Below, one piece after another: positions 52,001 to 61,400 of a stretch of DNA of 64,000 nt. Numbering within the stretch: position 1 is the stretch's first letter; every line of letters begins with the position of its first letter. The DNA lies in contig NZ_FOBB01000002.1 in assembly GCF_900109685.1 (NCBI RefSeq), positions 285,663 to 349,662 of the forward strand, read 5' to 3'. The stretch comes from Chitinophaga rupis (GTDB lineage: Bacteria > Bacteroidota > Bacteroidia > Chitinophagales > Chitinophagaceae). The notes under the pieces were generated by a model. The model was not told where the DNA came from. It worked only from the letters and a program-made list of their open reading frames with translations, and did not search any database. Made by a program: the position numbers and the translations under genes.

Positions 52001-55000
52001 TAAGCCTTTGGCGCCGGACAGCAGGGGGCTGTGGAATGCGCAGGCTACTTCCAGCGGCTGGAAGGAGATGTTAGCGGCTGTTAGCTTGGCTGACAGCCTT
52101 GCAATAGCGGGTGTGGTGCCGGCCATTACCCATTGCAGGGGCGAGTTGTGGTTCACCAGGTACACATCGGCTTCGCCTTCAATGGCGCTGGTTAACACTT
52201 CTTCCCGGCAGCTCAGGGCCAGCATAGCGCCTTTATCAGCGCCAATGGCATCCAGTATGGAAGCTGCTCTTTTTTCACTTAAAGGCAGCAGCTGATCTTC
52301 TTCAAACACTTTGGCAAAGCACAGGGCCGGCAGCTCACCATAGCTATGGCCTGCCAGCATATCCGGCACAATGCCCAGCTCCTGTAAAAAGGTGGCAATG
52401 GCCAGATCCACCATACCTAAAAGCGGTTGCGCCAGGCGGGTGTCTTTAATGGCATTGCGTTGCGCTTTGGCCGCTGTTTCATCAAAAACAGCGGAGGGGA
52501 ACAGGATCTGTTCATACTGCGGTTTGTCTTTCAGCAAACGGCGCATTACCGGGAAGGTAACAAACAGCTCGCGCGCCATGTTAACCCGCTGGCTGCCCTG
52601 TCCGGGAAACAGGAAGGCTACTTTACCTTCCAGCTGCTGTGTGGTGTACACGCCGTTGGTAGCGGCGCCGGACAAGGCCAGGTCTAGCTTTAGCAGCAGA
52701 TCGTCTGCGCTGTCGGCCACAATACATAACTGAACGGGTGAAGTGTGGTTTTTATAAAGGCTGAAGGCAATGTCCTTCAACGGAATGTTATCATTTTTTT
52801 CCAGCAGGCCTTTTACTTTCAGCAGCTGTTGCTGTGCAGCTTCATACGTTGCGCCACGGAACACGAACAGCTCCGCCGGCCAGGAATTGAGCACGGTGGC
52901 AGGTTGCGGCGTATTCACATCATTCTCTATCACTGCATGGAAGTTGGTGCCGCCAAAACCAAATGCGCTGATGCCTGCTACTCTTTTATCCTCGTTCCAG
53001 ATGCCGGTTTGCGTGTTAAAGGCAAAGGGGCTGGTTGCTGCATTATAAAAACTATTGGGATCTTTCAGGTGCAGGGTAGGTGGTTTTACCCCGTGGTATA
53101 CAGATAGCGCTGCTTTAATAAGCCCTGCCAGACCGGCGGCGCACTTGGTATGCCCTATCTGCGTTTTTACGGAGCCCAGGTGTGTTTGTGCATGGGTAGC
53201 GCCGGAGCGGATGAGCATATCGGAAATAGCGCTCAGCTCTGTTTTATCACCTACTACGGTGCCGGTGCCATGTGCCTCTATGAGCCCTACGCTTACCGGA
53301 GAAATACCGGCCTGCTCGTAGGCCCGTTGCAGGGCGCTGGTTTGGCCGGCTTTGCGTGGTGCGGTAAGGCCCAGGCTTTTACCATCGCTGGAGCCGCCTA
53401 CACCTTTTATTACTGCGTAAATGGTATCGCCATCGCGCTGGGCATCTTCCACACGTTTCAGCACCATCATGGCAATGCCTTCTCCCAGCGTAGTGCCGTC
53501 TGCGTTAGCATCAAAAGTGGCGCATTTGCCTTTGCGGCTTAAAGCGTGTGTGCTGGAAAACATCAGGTAATCATTAATGCTGTTGTGCAGGTCTGCTGCA
53601 CCGGCTATTACCATGTCGGACTTTTCCAGGATCAGCTCCTGGCAGGCCAGGTCAATAGCTGCCAGGGAAGAGGCGCAGGCAGCATCTACCGTGTAGTTAC
53701 GCCCGCCCAGGTCTAAACGGTTGGTGATACGGCCGGCAATTACATTGGCCAGCACACCGGGGAAAGAGTCTTCTGTGAGCTTGGGCAATGCTTCATGCAG
53801 CTCTGCCGGCATTTCCCCGAAGATCTGGGTAAAGAGGGAGCGGAAGCCATAGCTGTTGGCCAGGTCCGTGCCCGCCTCTGTACCAATGATCACAGATATA
53901 TTTTCACGGTTAATATTCAGCTCTCCATAACCCGCGTTATCCAGCGCCTGTTTGGCCACCAGTAAGCTTAACAGCTGCGTGGGGTCAATGGCTGCCAGGG
54001 ATTGCGGGGGAATGCCAAAGGCTACGGGATCAAAATCTATCTTAGGAATAAAGCCACCCCATTTGGAAGGCGTTTTTTCCCCGTTGGTAGATGCGGGATC
54101 ATAGTAAAGTGATTTGTTCCAGCGTTCATCCGGCACTTCGGTCACACAATCCTTACCCAGTATAATATTACGCCAGTATTCTTCTATGTTGCGTGCGCCG
54201 GGGTAAATGCAGGCCATGCCTACAATAGCTACGTTCAGCGCTTTTTCCGGCGCATGAGGTACGGCGGGTAATGCTGCCTGCTCTATAATGGCATAATTAT
54301 CTGCTGCTACCGTTTTGTGCAGATCAGCAATGGTGGTGATACGGTCCCTTAAGGCAGCTACCTGGCCTATCATGTACATGCCACCCGTGAGCTGGTCTGC
54401 TGTGTTAATGTTCAGCAGCTCATTCCCGCGGCGTTCTATACCTTTGGCGGCTATACGTAAACGGCCTACGTTCAGCTGTTCCAGCTGCGCCCATATTTCT
54501 TTTTTATCGGCGCCGGCTAATTGTAAACGTTCTTTTTCCTCATTAAAGAAATCGGCAAATGGGGTGTACAGGCAGCGGGTTTCGTGGCCTGGTGCGGTTT
54601 CCAGTAAAATGGTGTCTTTATGGTTAATGGCTTGTTCCTGGAACTGGGGCAGGATGGCGCCGCTGCTTACGGCTTCCTGTGTATAAATATAGGCGGTGCC
54701 CATTAGTACGCCGGTTTTAACGCCGCGTGCCGCTAAGGGTGCTGCCATTACGGAAATAAAGGCGGCTGACAATGCATCGTGAATACCACCGGCAAAGAAT
54801 ACACTGAACTGGTCGGCATGCTCTTCCTGCAGCAAGCGTTCTACCTGCCGCTCCCATAACACCAGGCTGGATAAGGGGCCTACGTGACCGCCGCATTCCC
54901 GCCCTTCAAACACAAAACGTTTAGCTCCTTCTTTAATGAACATATCCAGCAAAGAAGTGGAAGGTACATGCAGGTAGGTTTTAATGCCTGCCTGCTCCAG

Positions 55001-56170
55001 CGACTTAGCCTGTGAAGGCCGGCCGCCGGCTATTAATACGATGGGTGGTTTTTCATCTTTAATATAAGCGATCTGCTCTTCCCGTAATTCAGGCGGCGCA
55101 AATCCCAGGATGCCTACGCCCCAGGGTTTGTTGCCTGCCAGGGTTTTGGTTTGCTGGATCAGCTTTCTGGCGGGTTCGCCTTTTAATAAGGAAAGCGCTA
55201 CAAAGGGCAGCCCGCCCGCATCCGCTACTGCGGCGGCAAAGGCAGGTACATCACTCACACGGGTCATGGGGCCTTGTGCAATAGGATAGGGGATGTTCAG
55301 CTCTTTGGATAAGGCATTACCCGGGCTTAATACATTTAATGCTTTGGCTTGCTGCAGGTGGCCGTAAGCGGCTTCCTGCAAACCAAATATTAAGCGGTTC
55401 AATTTTTTGTAACGTAATGCCAGGTCAATACCAATGGCTATATCCTGGCCTAAGGGCAGGTAACCTTTATCCATATCCGTTATACCCAGGTAAGGCGCTA
55501 AGTCCTGCTGGGTGGCCTTTTCAGGCAACAGGGGTGAATTGGGCCTTGCCAGCACACGGTAATGATCTATTACGCGGGTTTCATTACCATTCAGCTTTTC
55601 ACATATATTTTTAATGGGGGCAGGTACATTGCTTTCCGGGAATAATACCAGCTGGCTGTCCAGCACCACACCGGTAGCGCCGGTAGCTGCCAGCGCTGCG
55701 GCGGTATGTATGCCTACGCCGCCCTGCACCCATATTTCCAGTCCGCTTATTTCCCGCACCACGCGCTGGAACAGGATGTAGGATGATTCGTCGCTCACGG
55801 TGCCTGCGCCTTCATTTCCTTTTATAATAATGCCCTGTGCATTGGCTGCTTTGGCTTTGTGCGCCTCACCAACCGTATGTACCTGGTAATAAGTTGCTAC
55901 ATGTTTGGGTAACGTTATTTTAAAACCATAAGGAATAATTGCCAGTGTAACCTGTGCCGGCAGGGAAATGGAGGCCAGCTGCTCATCTGCAAAACATACA
56001 CCGAACGGCTGGCTGGTTTTTGCGGTAATGGTGTTCAGTGCGGCCTGGGCTTTTGACAGATCACGGCCCAAATGAAGTACAGGTAAGGCTTTTGCTTTCA
56101 GCAAGGCCAATACAAGGCCTGCATCCGGTTGCTCCAGGGGAGTCACTCCGATAATTTTTATTTTTCCCAT
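49070..56170 (-). CDS. Lipid/polyketide synthase subunit 1: ER-like x2-KS-AT-ACP-ACP-KR
   Basis: 2366 residues from the ATG ending at 56170; a second in-frame ATG ends at 56197 but adds a Cys-rich leader. Order, with approximate positions: flavin-oxidoreductase-like barrel 1 (80-215, KGNEGAG, GGVGIHTAAA, VVLDSQLVL); barrel 2 (295-560, PIAQGPMTRVSD, EGRECGGHVG, MGTAYIYT), PfaD-like; ketosynthase (645-1080, Cys in VDAACASS ~831, EAHGTGTVVGD, KTQIGHTK); acyltransferase (1180-1510, Ser in GHSYGE ~1275, CAFHSPL); Asn/Gly/His-rich linker; two ACPs with IDSIKRMEI (Ser ~1708 and ~1821); ketoreductase (2095-2366, GGAQGI, SSVAS and TDYAAAN). The tandem ACP motif and ER/KR set recall Pfa synthases. Confidence 0.9.
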   Translation of the reverse strand: MGKIKIIGVTPLEQPDAGLVLALLKAKALPVLHLGRDLSKAQAALNTITAKTSQPFGVCFADEQLASISLPAQVTLAIIPYGFKITLPKHVATYYQVHTVGEAHKAKAANAQGIIIKGNEGAGTVSDESSYILFQRVVREISGLEIWVQGGVGIHTAAALAATGATGVVLDSQLVLFPESNVPAPIKNICEKLNGNETRVIDHYRVLARPNSPLLPEKATQQDLAPYLGITDMDKGYLPLGQDIAIGIDLALRYKKLNRLIFGLQEAAYGHLQQAKALNVLSPGNALSKELNIPYPIAQGPMTRVSDVPAFAAAVADAGGLPFVALSLLKGEPARKLIQQTKTLAGNKPWGVGILGFAPPELREEQIAYIKDEKPPIVLIAGGRPSQAKSLEQAGIKTYLHVPSTSLLDMFIKEGAKRFVFEGRECGGHVGPLSSLVLWERQVERLLQEEHADQFSVFFAGGIHDALSAAFISVMAAPLAARGVKTGVLMGTAYIYTQEAVSSGAILPQFQEQAINHKDTILLETAPGHETRCLYTPFADFFNEEKERLQLAGADKKEIWAQLEQLNVGRLRIAAKGIERRGNELLNINTADQLTGGMYMIGQVAALRDRITTIADLHKTVAADNYAIIEQAALPAVPHAPEKALNVAIVGMACIYPGARNIEEYWRNIILGKDCVTEVPDERWNKSLYYDPASTNGEKTPSKWGGFIPKIDFDPVAFGIPPQSLAAIDPTQLLSLLVAKQALDNAGYGELNINRENISVIIGTEAGTDLANSYGFRSLFTQIFGEMPAELHEALPKLTEDSFPGVLANVIAGRITNRLDLGGRNYTVDAACASSLAAIDLACQELILEKSDMVIAGAADLHNSINDYLMFSSTHALSRKGKCATFDANADGTTLGEGIAMMVLKRVEDAQRDGDTIYAVIKGVGGSSDGKSLGLTAPRKAGQTSALQRAYEQAGISPVSVGLIEAHGTGTVVGDKTELSAISDMLIRSGATHAQTHLGSVKTQIGHTKCAAGLAGLIKAALSVYHGVKPPTLHLKDPNSFYNAATSPFAFNTQTGIWNEDKRVAGISAFGFGGTNFHAVIENDVNTPQPATVLNSWPAELFVFRGATYEAAQQQLLKVKGLLEKNDNIPLKDIAFSLYKNHTSPVQLCIVADSADDLLLKLDLALSGAATNGVYTTQQLEGKVAFLFPGQGSQRVNMARELFVTFPVMRRLLKDKPQYEQILFPSAVFDETAAKAQRNAIKDTRLAQPLLGMVDLAIATFLQELGIVPDMLAGHSYGELPALCFAKVFEEDQLLPLSEKRAASILDAIGADKGAMLALSCREEVLTSAIEGEADVYLVNHNSPLQWVMAGTTPAIARLSAKLTAANISFQPLEVACAFHSPLLSGAKGLFADALKDVSFKTPAIPVWSNTTAAAYPTEPASIKERLATHLVQPVRFTEEIEQMYAQGARIFIEVGPGKVLSNLTRSIIGDDELILHTEDKDQPGITHLLHTIARYMASGRTVQLDRLFDGRNAKQLDLEAIDQYKKPSTVWLVNGQMAVPAYGKLPAHGAMPIITPLALKGTEPNTVVINNNSGAEQMVEAYLNSLKHIVQAQRDVILGYLGHTPQSFHSADLPMQDPAPRKIIAVHTDGTNITNLSDTYNGSNGHNGNNGHHSNGSNGHAYTNGVQTLAVEKDVKAILLSVISDKTGYPSDMLGMEMDLEADLSIDSIKRMEIIGELKTRLGGFNSSTHSEESLVEQLAAIKTLKGLVDWLTTNAQENAATAPAPIPAVTIQAAATPSKGLSVTEIQTVLLNVVSEKTGYPPDMLGLELDLEADLSIDSIKRMEIIGELKTRLGGLQQANGNGEEMMEKLASIKTLQGLISWIAESTAGNFEPVQEAKKIIEEGFVKESLKEKLSRLRFELTPSAMQRLSPAQLKGLHFAITDDGGPIATAVKQLLEQQGAQASIITEADSLEAYHGLIILDIFSSPKRNDIITSVSMVKKLDFEKVKWVYALSDFDGHVTQAADHLLLQHFQGYSGFFKSLDKEYEHTTCRTINLANKLSPEKIAAIALDEILHPEGPAEVTYLNGQRQTLEPVHAPLTIGTTSGIHLTKQSVVLVFGGAQGITAELMIRFSKEYPCHYILVGRSADPRKLSQESLVHLKTKDEIRQYLVAQGELKKPADIEKRAAEIHKHNQILNTLTALEHNGATVSYHSLDLRDEAALRAFMSQVYKEYGRIDGVVHGAGLLEDKLFHQKTPESFERVFSTKVTPLRVLAEHLNADTQFVVLFSSVASVYGNRGQTDYAAANSVMDRYARVLKQQLKAKVMAINWGPWKGTGMVSPSLEKEYERRGIALIPLGDGMETFIDELKYGNESQVVIMAGNVTF

Positions 56171-56946
56171 GGTTATGATTTTATTCCGGCAAAGCATACC
56201 AATGTAAACAGGTAGTGTAAGACTGTTAGATACAAGGGTTTTTTATGTTCGATACCGGATAGTTCTATGGTTATTGCAAATAGTTGGTTCTATTGTTCCT
56301 ATATATACGGCCTATTTGCCTGGATGGGTTCTCAAAAAAAATATATATTAAAACTACTTATAGGTGTAACCAGGCAAGGTGATTTCAATAAAGGCAAAAA
56401 AGGTTTTTCAATCTTCTCAAGGGAGTAAAGATTAAAATAGGGCCGTATTTAAAAGATATAGTCCACTGGTTCTAAAATCCAATCTGTTATTTCACACTTC
56501 ACATGTTATTTCACATGCGTATTATCGCTGACATGCATTCTCATTTAAATGGTACTTCAATTGCATGATCAGTCGAAAGGTGATGCTAAAACAATCATGG
56601 TTTTTATTTCATCATGAGCAAGGTGGTAAAATGTAAGGTTCATAGGTGTGTATTTTGAGTAATTCTTACATGAATTTACAAAAAAAGCAAACGGTGATCC
56701 GGTGGTAACATGTTTTTAACACGCGAATTTCATTTGTGGTAGGAATATGATTTTTTGTAATATCTGCCGAATGCCAGTAAAAAGGGGCATAGTGAATGTT
56801 TATGAAGCGGGTTTATTTGTTATTGACTTTTTTGAGGGGGATATAAGATGAAACATTGCATGAAGAAATCTCCCGGGGTTACCCTGTATCTTAACGCAAA
56901 CAATTTGTACAGATACATGTATTACTTAAATTAATAAGTATCAAAA
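56171..56946. other. Long AT-rich leader region of the lipid synthase operon
   Basis: About 780 nt between the start of synthase subunit 1 and the terminator of the RND operon. It is clearly more AT-rich than coding DNA. No ORF above 25 codons, no exact TTTG-N19-TAnnTTTG promoter and no inverted repeat above 10 bp was found. Near -7 matches exist on both strands (for example plus-strand TTTATTTG near 56814). The promoter of the operon must lie here, but I cannot point to it. Confidence 0.5.
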
Positions 56947-57028
56947 AAAGCAGCAGGGAATAAAGTATTGTACAGTAGATGGTTTGATGTATAGAAACTG
57001 TACAATTGACAATTATTCCTGCTGCTTT
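56947..57028 (-). terminator. Two-part long hairpin after the RND operon
   Basis: Outer arms AAGCAGCAGGGAATAA (56948-56963) and TTATTCCTGCTGCTT (57013-57027) are reverse complements apart from one extra G. Inner arms ATTGTACAGT (56967-56976) and ACTGTACAAT (56997-57006) are perfect. On the minus strand the structure ends in a T-run (complement of 56943-56949), so it should terminate the RND operon, 24 nt after the outer membrane factor gene. Confidence 0.75.
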
Positions 57029-57051
57029 GTTAATGATTCATTGTTAAGTAG

Positions 57052-58488
57052 TTACTGCCATCCGCCGCCTAAGGTCTGGTATAATTGTACAGTACCGGCC
57101 ATCATATCACGGCGGGCATGAATGAGCGCCAGCTCTGCTTCCAGCACACTTTTTTGCGCGGTAATGATCTCTAAATAAGAAGCATAACCACTTAAGAACA
57201 GGTCATTTGCGGTGGATACTGCACTTTGCAGCACACTTACTTCCTTTTCACGTAAGGCGTAGATGTGTTGCTGGTTGTGCACATTACCCAATGCAACCGA
57301 CACTTCCTGGTAAGCCTGCAGGATCTTTTGCTGGTAATGATAATAAGATATTTTGCTGTCGGATTCATTTATGCGGTACTGCGCCTGTAATTGTTTTTGA
57401 TTGAACAGTGGCGCAGTAATACCGCCTAATACGCCATAGGCAAAGGATGCAGGCTCCAGCAGCAACCCGGCTTTAAAAGCATTAAAACCTCCGTATGGCG
57501 TAATATTCAAAGAAGGTAAAAATGCTTTGCGGGCGGCCTGCACATCTGCTTTAGATGCAGCCAGCTCCAGCTCCGCCTGTTTAATATCCGGGCGGTTGGC
57601 AAGCAGCTTCGCCGGCAGGCCGGGCTTCCAGGGCGCTGACAGCGTATCTATTGCTAATGCTTTGCTACGCGGCAACGGCTGCGGATAACGGCCTAATAAA
57701 AAATTTAGTTGACTTTCTATCACCAGCTGGCGCTGGCGGGTGATATGTTCCAGGCTGCGGGTGTCCAGCAGCTGCGCTTCAAACTGCTGTACGGCCAGTA
57801 AAGTAGCCCGGCCGGCAGCTTGCTGGATCTGCACGGTGGCTAATGCGGTTTCCTGTAACGCAATGTTCTTTTTGATAATTGCCAGCTCATTATCCAAAGC
57901 TATCAGTGTATAATAATGCGCGGCTACTTCTGATACCAATAAGGTAGTTACCAGGCGGCGGCCCTGCGCACTGGCCAGGTAACGCGCCAGGGCGGCCCGT
58001 TTGCGCGCTTTTATCTTACCCCAGAGATCCACTTCCCAGCTGCTGCGCAGGCCCAGGAAAAAATCCGGAGTAGGATCCGGAATGCGCTGATCCTTACTAA
58101 TGTTAGTAGACAAATTTGTATCAAAATTACCTACTCCATTCAGGGTATACTTACCGTATTTATCAATACCGGCAGTGGCAGACAGGTTTACATTAGGCAG
58201 CCATGCATACCGGGCAGCCAGTAAAACCGCTTCGGAAATCTTCATTTCTTCCCGGCTGCTTTGTAAGGCATAATTATATTGTAAGGCCGTATCTATTAAT
58301 GCGCGCAAAGGTGCATCTTCAAAGAACTGCTGCCAGGGCAGCTGGCCTATACCGGCAGTGTCGGTGCTGTTAACAGCAAAGGTATCCGGCATGGGTTTGT
58401 TATCTGGCAGCACCAGTGGTTTGGGCAGGCGGCAGCCGAAAGCGAGTAAGAAAATGCTGAATGCTATTATTTTAATAAAATCCATCAT
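57052..58488 (-). CDS. NodT-type outer-membrane efflux lipoprotein
   Basis: This 478-residue protein has a lipoprotein signal ending in FLLAFGC (Cys19). Two outer-membrane-efflux repeats follow: one with SREEMKISEAVLLAARYAWLPNVNLSA, one with ANRPDIKQAELELAASKADVQAARKAFLPSLNI, and a C-terminal SGYASYLEIITAQKSVLEAELALIHARRD. It forms the TolC-like duct of a tripartite pump. The start overlaps the RND gene's stop by 4 nt. Confidence 0.9.
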   Translation of the reverse strand: MMDFIKIIAFSIFLLAFGCRLPKPLVLPDNKPMPDTFAVNSTDTAGIGQLPWQQFFEDAPLRALIDTALQYNYALQSSREEMKISEAVLLAARYAWLPNVNLSATAGIDKYGKYTLNGVGNFDTNLSTNISKDQRIPDPTPDFFLGLRSSWEVDLWGKIKARKRAALARYLASAQGRRLVTTLLVSEVAAHYYTLIALDNELAIIKKNIALQETALATVQIQQAAGRATLLAVQQFEAQLLDTRSLEHITRQRQLVIESQLNFLLGRYPQPLPRSKALAIDTLSAPWKPGLPAKLLANRPDIKQAELELAASKADVQAARKAFLPSLNITPYGGFNAFKAGLLLEPASFAYGVLGGITAPLFNQKQLQAQYRINESDSKISYYHYQQKILQAYQEVSVALGNVHNQQHIYALREKEVSVLQSAVSTANDLFLSGYASYLEIITAQKSVLEAELALIHARRDMMAGTVQLYQTLGGGWQ

Positions 58489-61400
58489 GATGTTGCTTTT
58501 AAACGTTTGCGGGATAAGCTGGCGAACAATACATACAAACCCGGTATTACCAGCACCCCGAACAAAGTACCTATTAACATACCACCTGCTGCTGCCGTAC
58601 CAATGGAACGGTTACCCATAGCGCCCGCGCCAGCCGCCACACACAGGGGTATTAAGCCTGCAATGAATGCAAAGGAGGTCATAAGGATAGGACGCAGGCG
58701 GGATACCGCACCTTCCTTTGCGGCTTCCAATGGCGAGAGCCCCTGCTTATTACGCAGAATGGCAAACTCCACGATCAGGATGGCGTTCTTACCTAGCAAG
58801 CCAATGAGCATCACCAATGCTACCTGCGCATAAATGTTATTTTCCAGCCCGAATAACTTCAGCGATAAGAAAGCGCCGAAAATGCCAGCGGGTAAGGAGA
58901 GGATCACCGGCAAGGGTAACAGGAAGCTTTCATATTGCGCGGCCAGCAGCAGGTACACGAACACCAGGCATATCATAAAAATATAAATGGCCTGGTTGCC
59001 GGAAAGGATCTGCTCGCGTGTCATGCCGCTCCATTCATAGCTATACCCGCGCGGCAGCTGTGCAGCGGTTTCCCGGATGGCTTTAATAGCATCGCCGCTG
59101 CTGTAGCCGGGCGCCGCGTCTCCATTGATCATGGCTGCGGTGTACATGTTATAACGGGTAAGCTGCTCCGGCCCATACACCCGTTCCAAACGAATGAAGT
59201 TGGAGAAGGGCACCATTTCGCCTTTATCATTTTTCACATACAGGTGCAGCACATCTTCCGGTTTGGCGCGGTACTGTGGCGATGCCTGTACCATTACCTT
59301 ATACATTTGGCCAAAGCGTATGAAGTTAGACGCGTAGTAGCTGCCCAGCAATGTTTGCAGCGTGTTCATGGCAGTTTCAATACTCACACTCTTTTGCGCG
59401 GCACGTTCCTGGTTCACATGGATCATGTATTGCGGAAAGCTGGGATCAAAGCTGGTGAAGGCAGCGCCTATTTCCGGCCGCTTTTTCAATGCGGCTATAA
59501 AATTATTGGTAGCATCCGCTGTTTGCTGCAGATTGCCACTGCCGGTTTTATCCAGCACCCGTAGCTCAAAGCCACTGGCATTTCCAAAGCCGGGTACTGT
59601 GGGCGGCGGAAAAAATTCAATGTTGGCGTCCCTGATATGGCTGGTCCTTTTTTCCAGCTCCGCAATCAGATCTGTTACGGAAGCTGTACGGTCTTCCCAG
59701 GGTTTCAGGTTGATCATGCCCATGCCGTAAGATGCGCCGGCAACATCATTCACCAGGCTAAAGCCAGCCAGTGTGGATGCGGATTCTACGGCATCTATAT
59801 TCCGCGCAACCTGGTACACCTGTTCCAGCACCTGCTCTGTACGTTCTACAGTGGCGCCGGGCGGGGTGGTTACATTTACGTAGATCATGCCCTGGTCTTC
59901 CGAAGGAATAAACCCGGATGGCAATATAGCGCTGGCGCCCCAGGTAGCCAGGAAGAACAGTATCAGCAATCCAACGGTAATAAACCGCCGGCCTGCTATG
60001 CGGCCTATGAATTGCCGGTAGCGGTTGGCCGTAGCATCATAGCCTTTGTTAAAGCCGCCAAAAAAACGCTGTAATAAATTCTTCTTTGCCGGCTGGCCAT
60101 GTGTATTTTTTAACATGATAGCACAGAGTGCAGGCGTAAGCGTTACTGCATTAATGCCGGATATAACAATGGAGAACGCCAGCGTTAGCGAGAACTGCCG
60201 GTAAAACACGCCTACCGGCCCGGAGAGGAAGGCTACGGGTATAAATACAGCCGACATTACCAGCGTAATGGCTACAATGGCCCCGCTGATCTCTTTCATA
60301 GCAGCTATGGTGGCTTCCAATGGCGGCAGGTGCTCTTCACTCATCTTTACGTGCACGGCCTCCACTACCACAATAGCATTATCCACTACAATACCTATGG
60401 CCAGCACTAAGGCAAACAGGGTAAGCAGGTTAATGGAAAAACCTAACATCTGCATAAAGCTTAAAGTGCCTATCAAGGCTACCGGCACTGCCAGCGCGGG
60501 TATCAGGGTGGAGCGGAAATCCTGCAGGAACAGGAACACTACCAGGAATACCAGCAGGAAGGCTTCAAACAGCGTACGCACTACTTCATGAATGGAGGCA
60601 TCCAGGAAGCGGGATACGTCGTAGTTAAAATTGTACGTCATGCCCGGTGGAAAGGAAGTGGCTTTCAGCTCTGCCATGCGGTCCTTTACATTTTGTATCA
60701 CCTCCCGCGCATTGGAGCCGGGGCGCTGCTTCAGCATGATGGATGCGGAGGGCTTGCCATCTGTTTTGGATACCATGCCGTAGCTTAATGCCCCGAACTC
60801 CAGCTCTGCTACGTCTTTCAGGCGAAGCATAGCGCCATCTGCCTCTGTGCGCAGGATGATGCCGGCGTACTGGGAAGGTTCGAAGAACTTGCCCGTGTAG
60901 CGTAATACATATTGTAACAGTTGTGGGTTTTTGTCGGAGCTTTCACCGGTTTTTCCGGGTGCTGCTTCAATATTCTGGCGGCGGATAGCGGCAATAATTT
61001 CTTCTGCTGAAATGTTGTAGGCCAGCATACGGTCGGGCTTTAACCATACGCGCATGGCGTATTCCTTGGCGCCCATGATCTCTGCAAAGCCAACACCATC
61101 AATCCTTTTCAGCTCCTGCAGCACATTAATGTCGGCAAAATTGTAAATGAACTGTTCATCCAGGTCAGCGTCTTCACTCATTACATTGAGGTACAGCAGC
61201 ATACTGTTCACCTCTTTTTCTGTGGTTACGCCGGCTTTAATTACTTCTTCGGGTAATTCATCTATAATGGTTGCTACGCGGTTCTGTACGTTCACTGCTG
61301 CCTGGTCGGGATCTGTGCCTACCTTAAAAAAGATCTGTATAAGCGTAATGCCGTTGTTACTGGATACGGACGACATATACGTCATGCCGGGCACGCCGTT

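Noticed and set aside
44746..56170. Trans-AT modular polyketide synthase, or flexirubin/aryl-polyene cluster
   Set aside because: Both subunits carry their own AT with intact GHSxGE. The separate ketosynthase, ammonia-lyase and outer-membrane genes of aryl-polyene clusters are missing.
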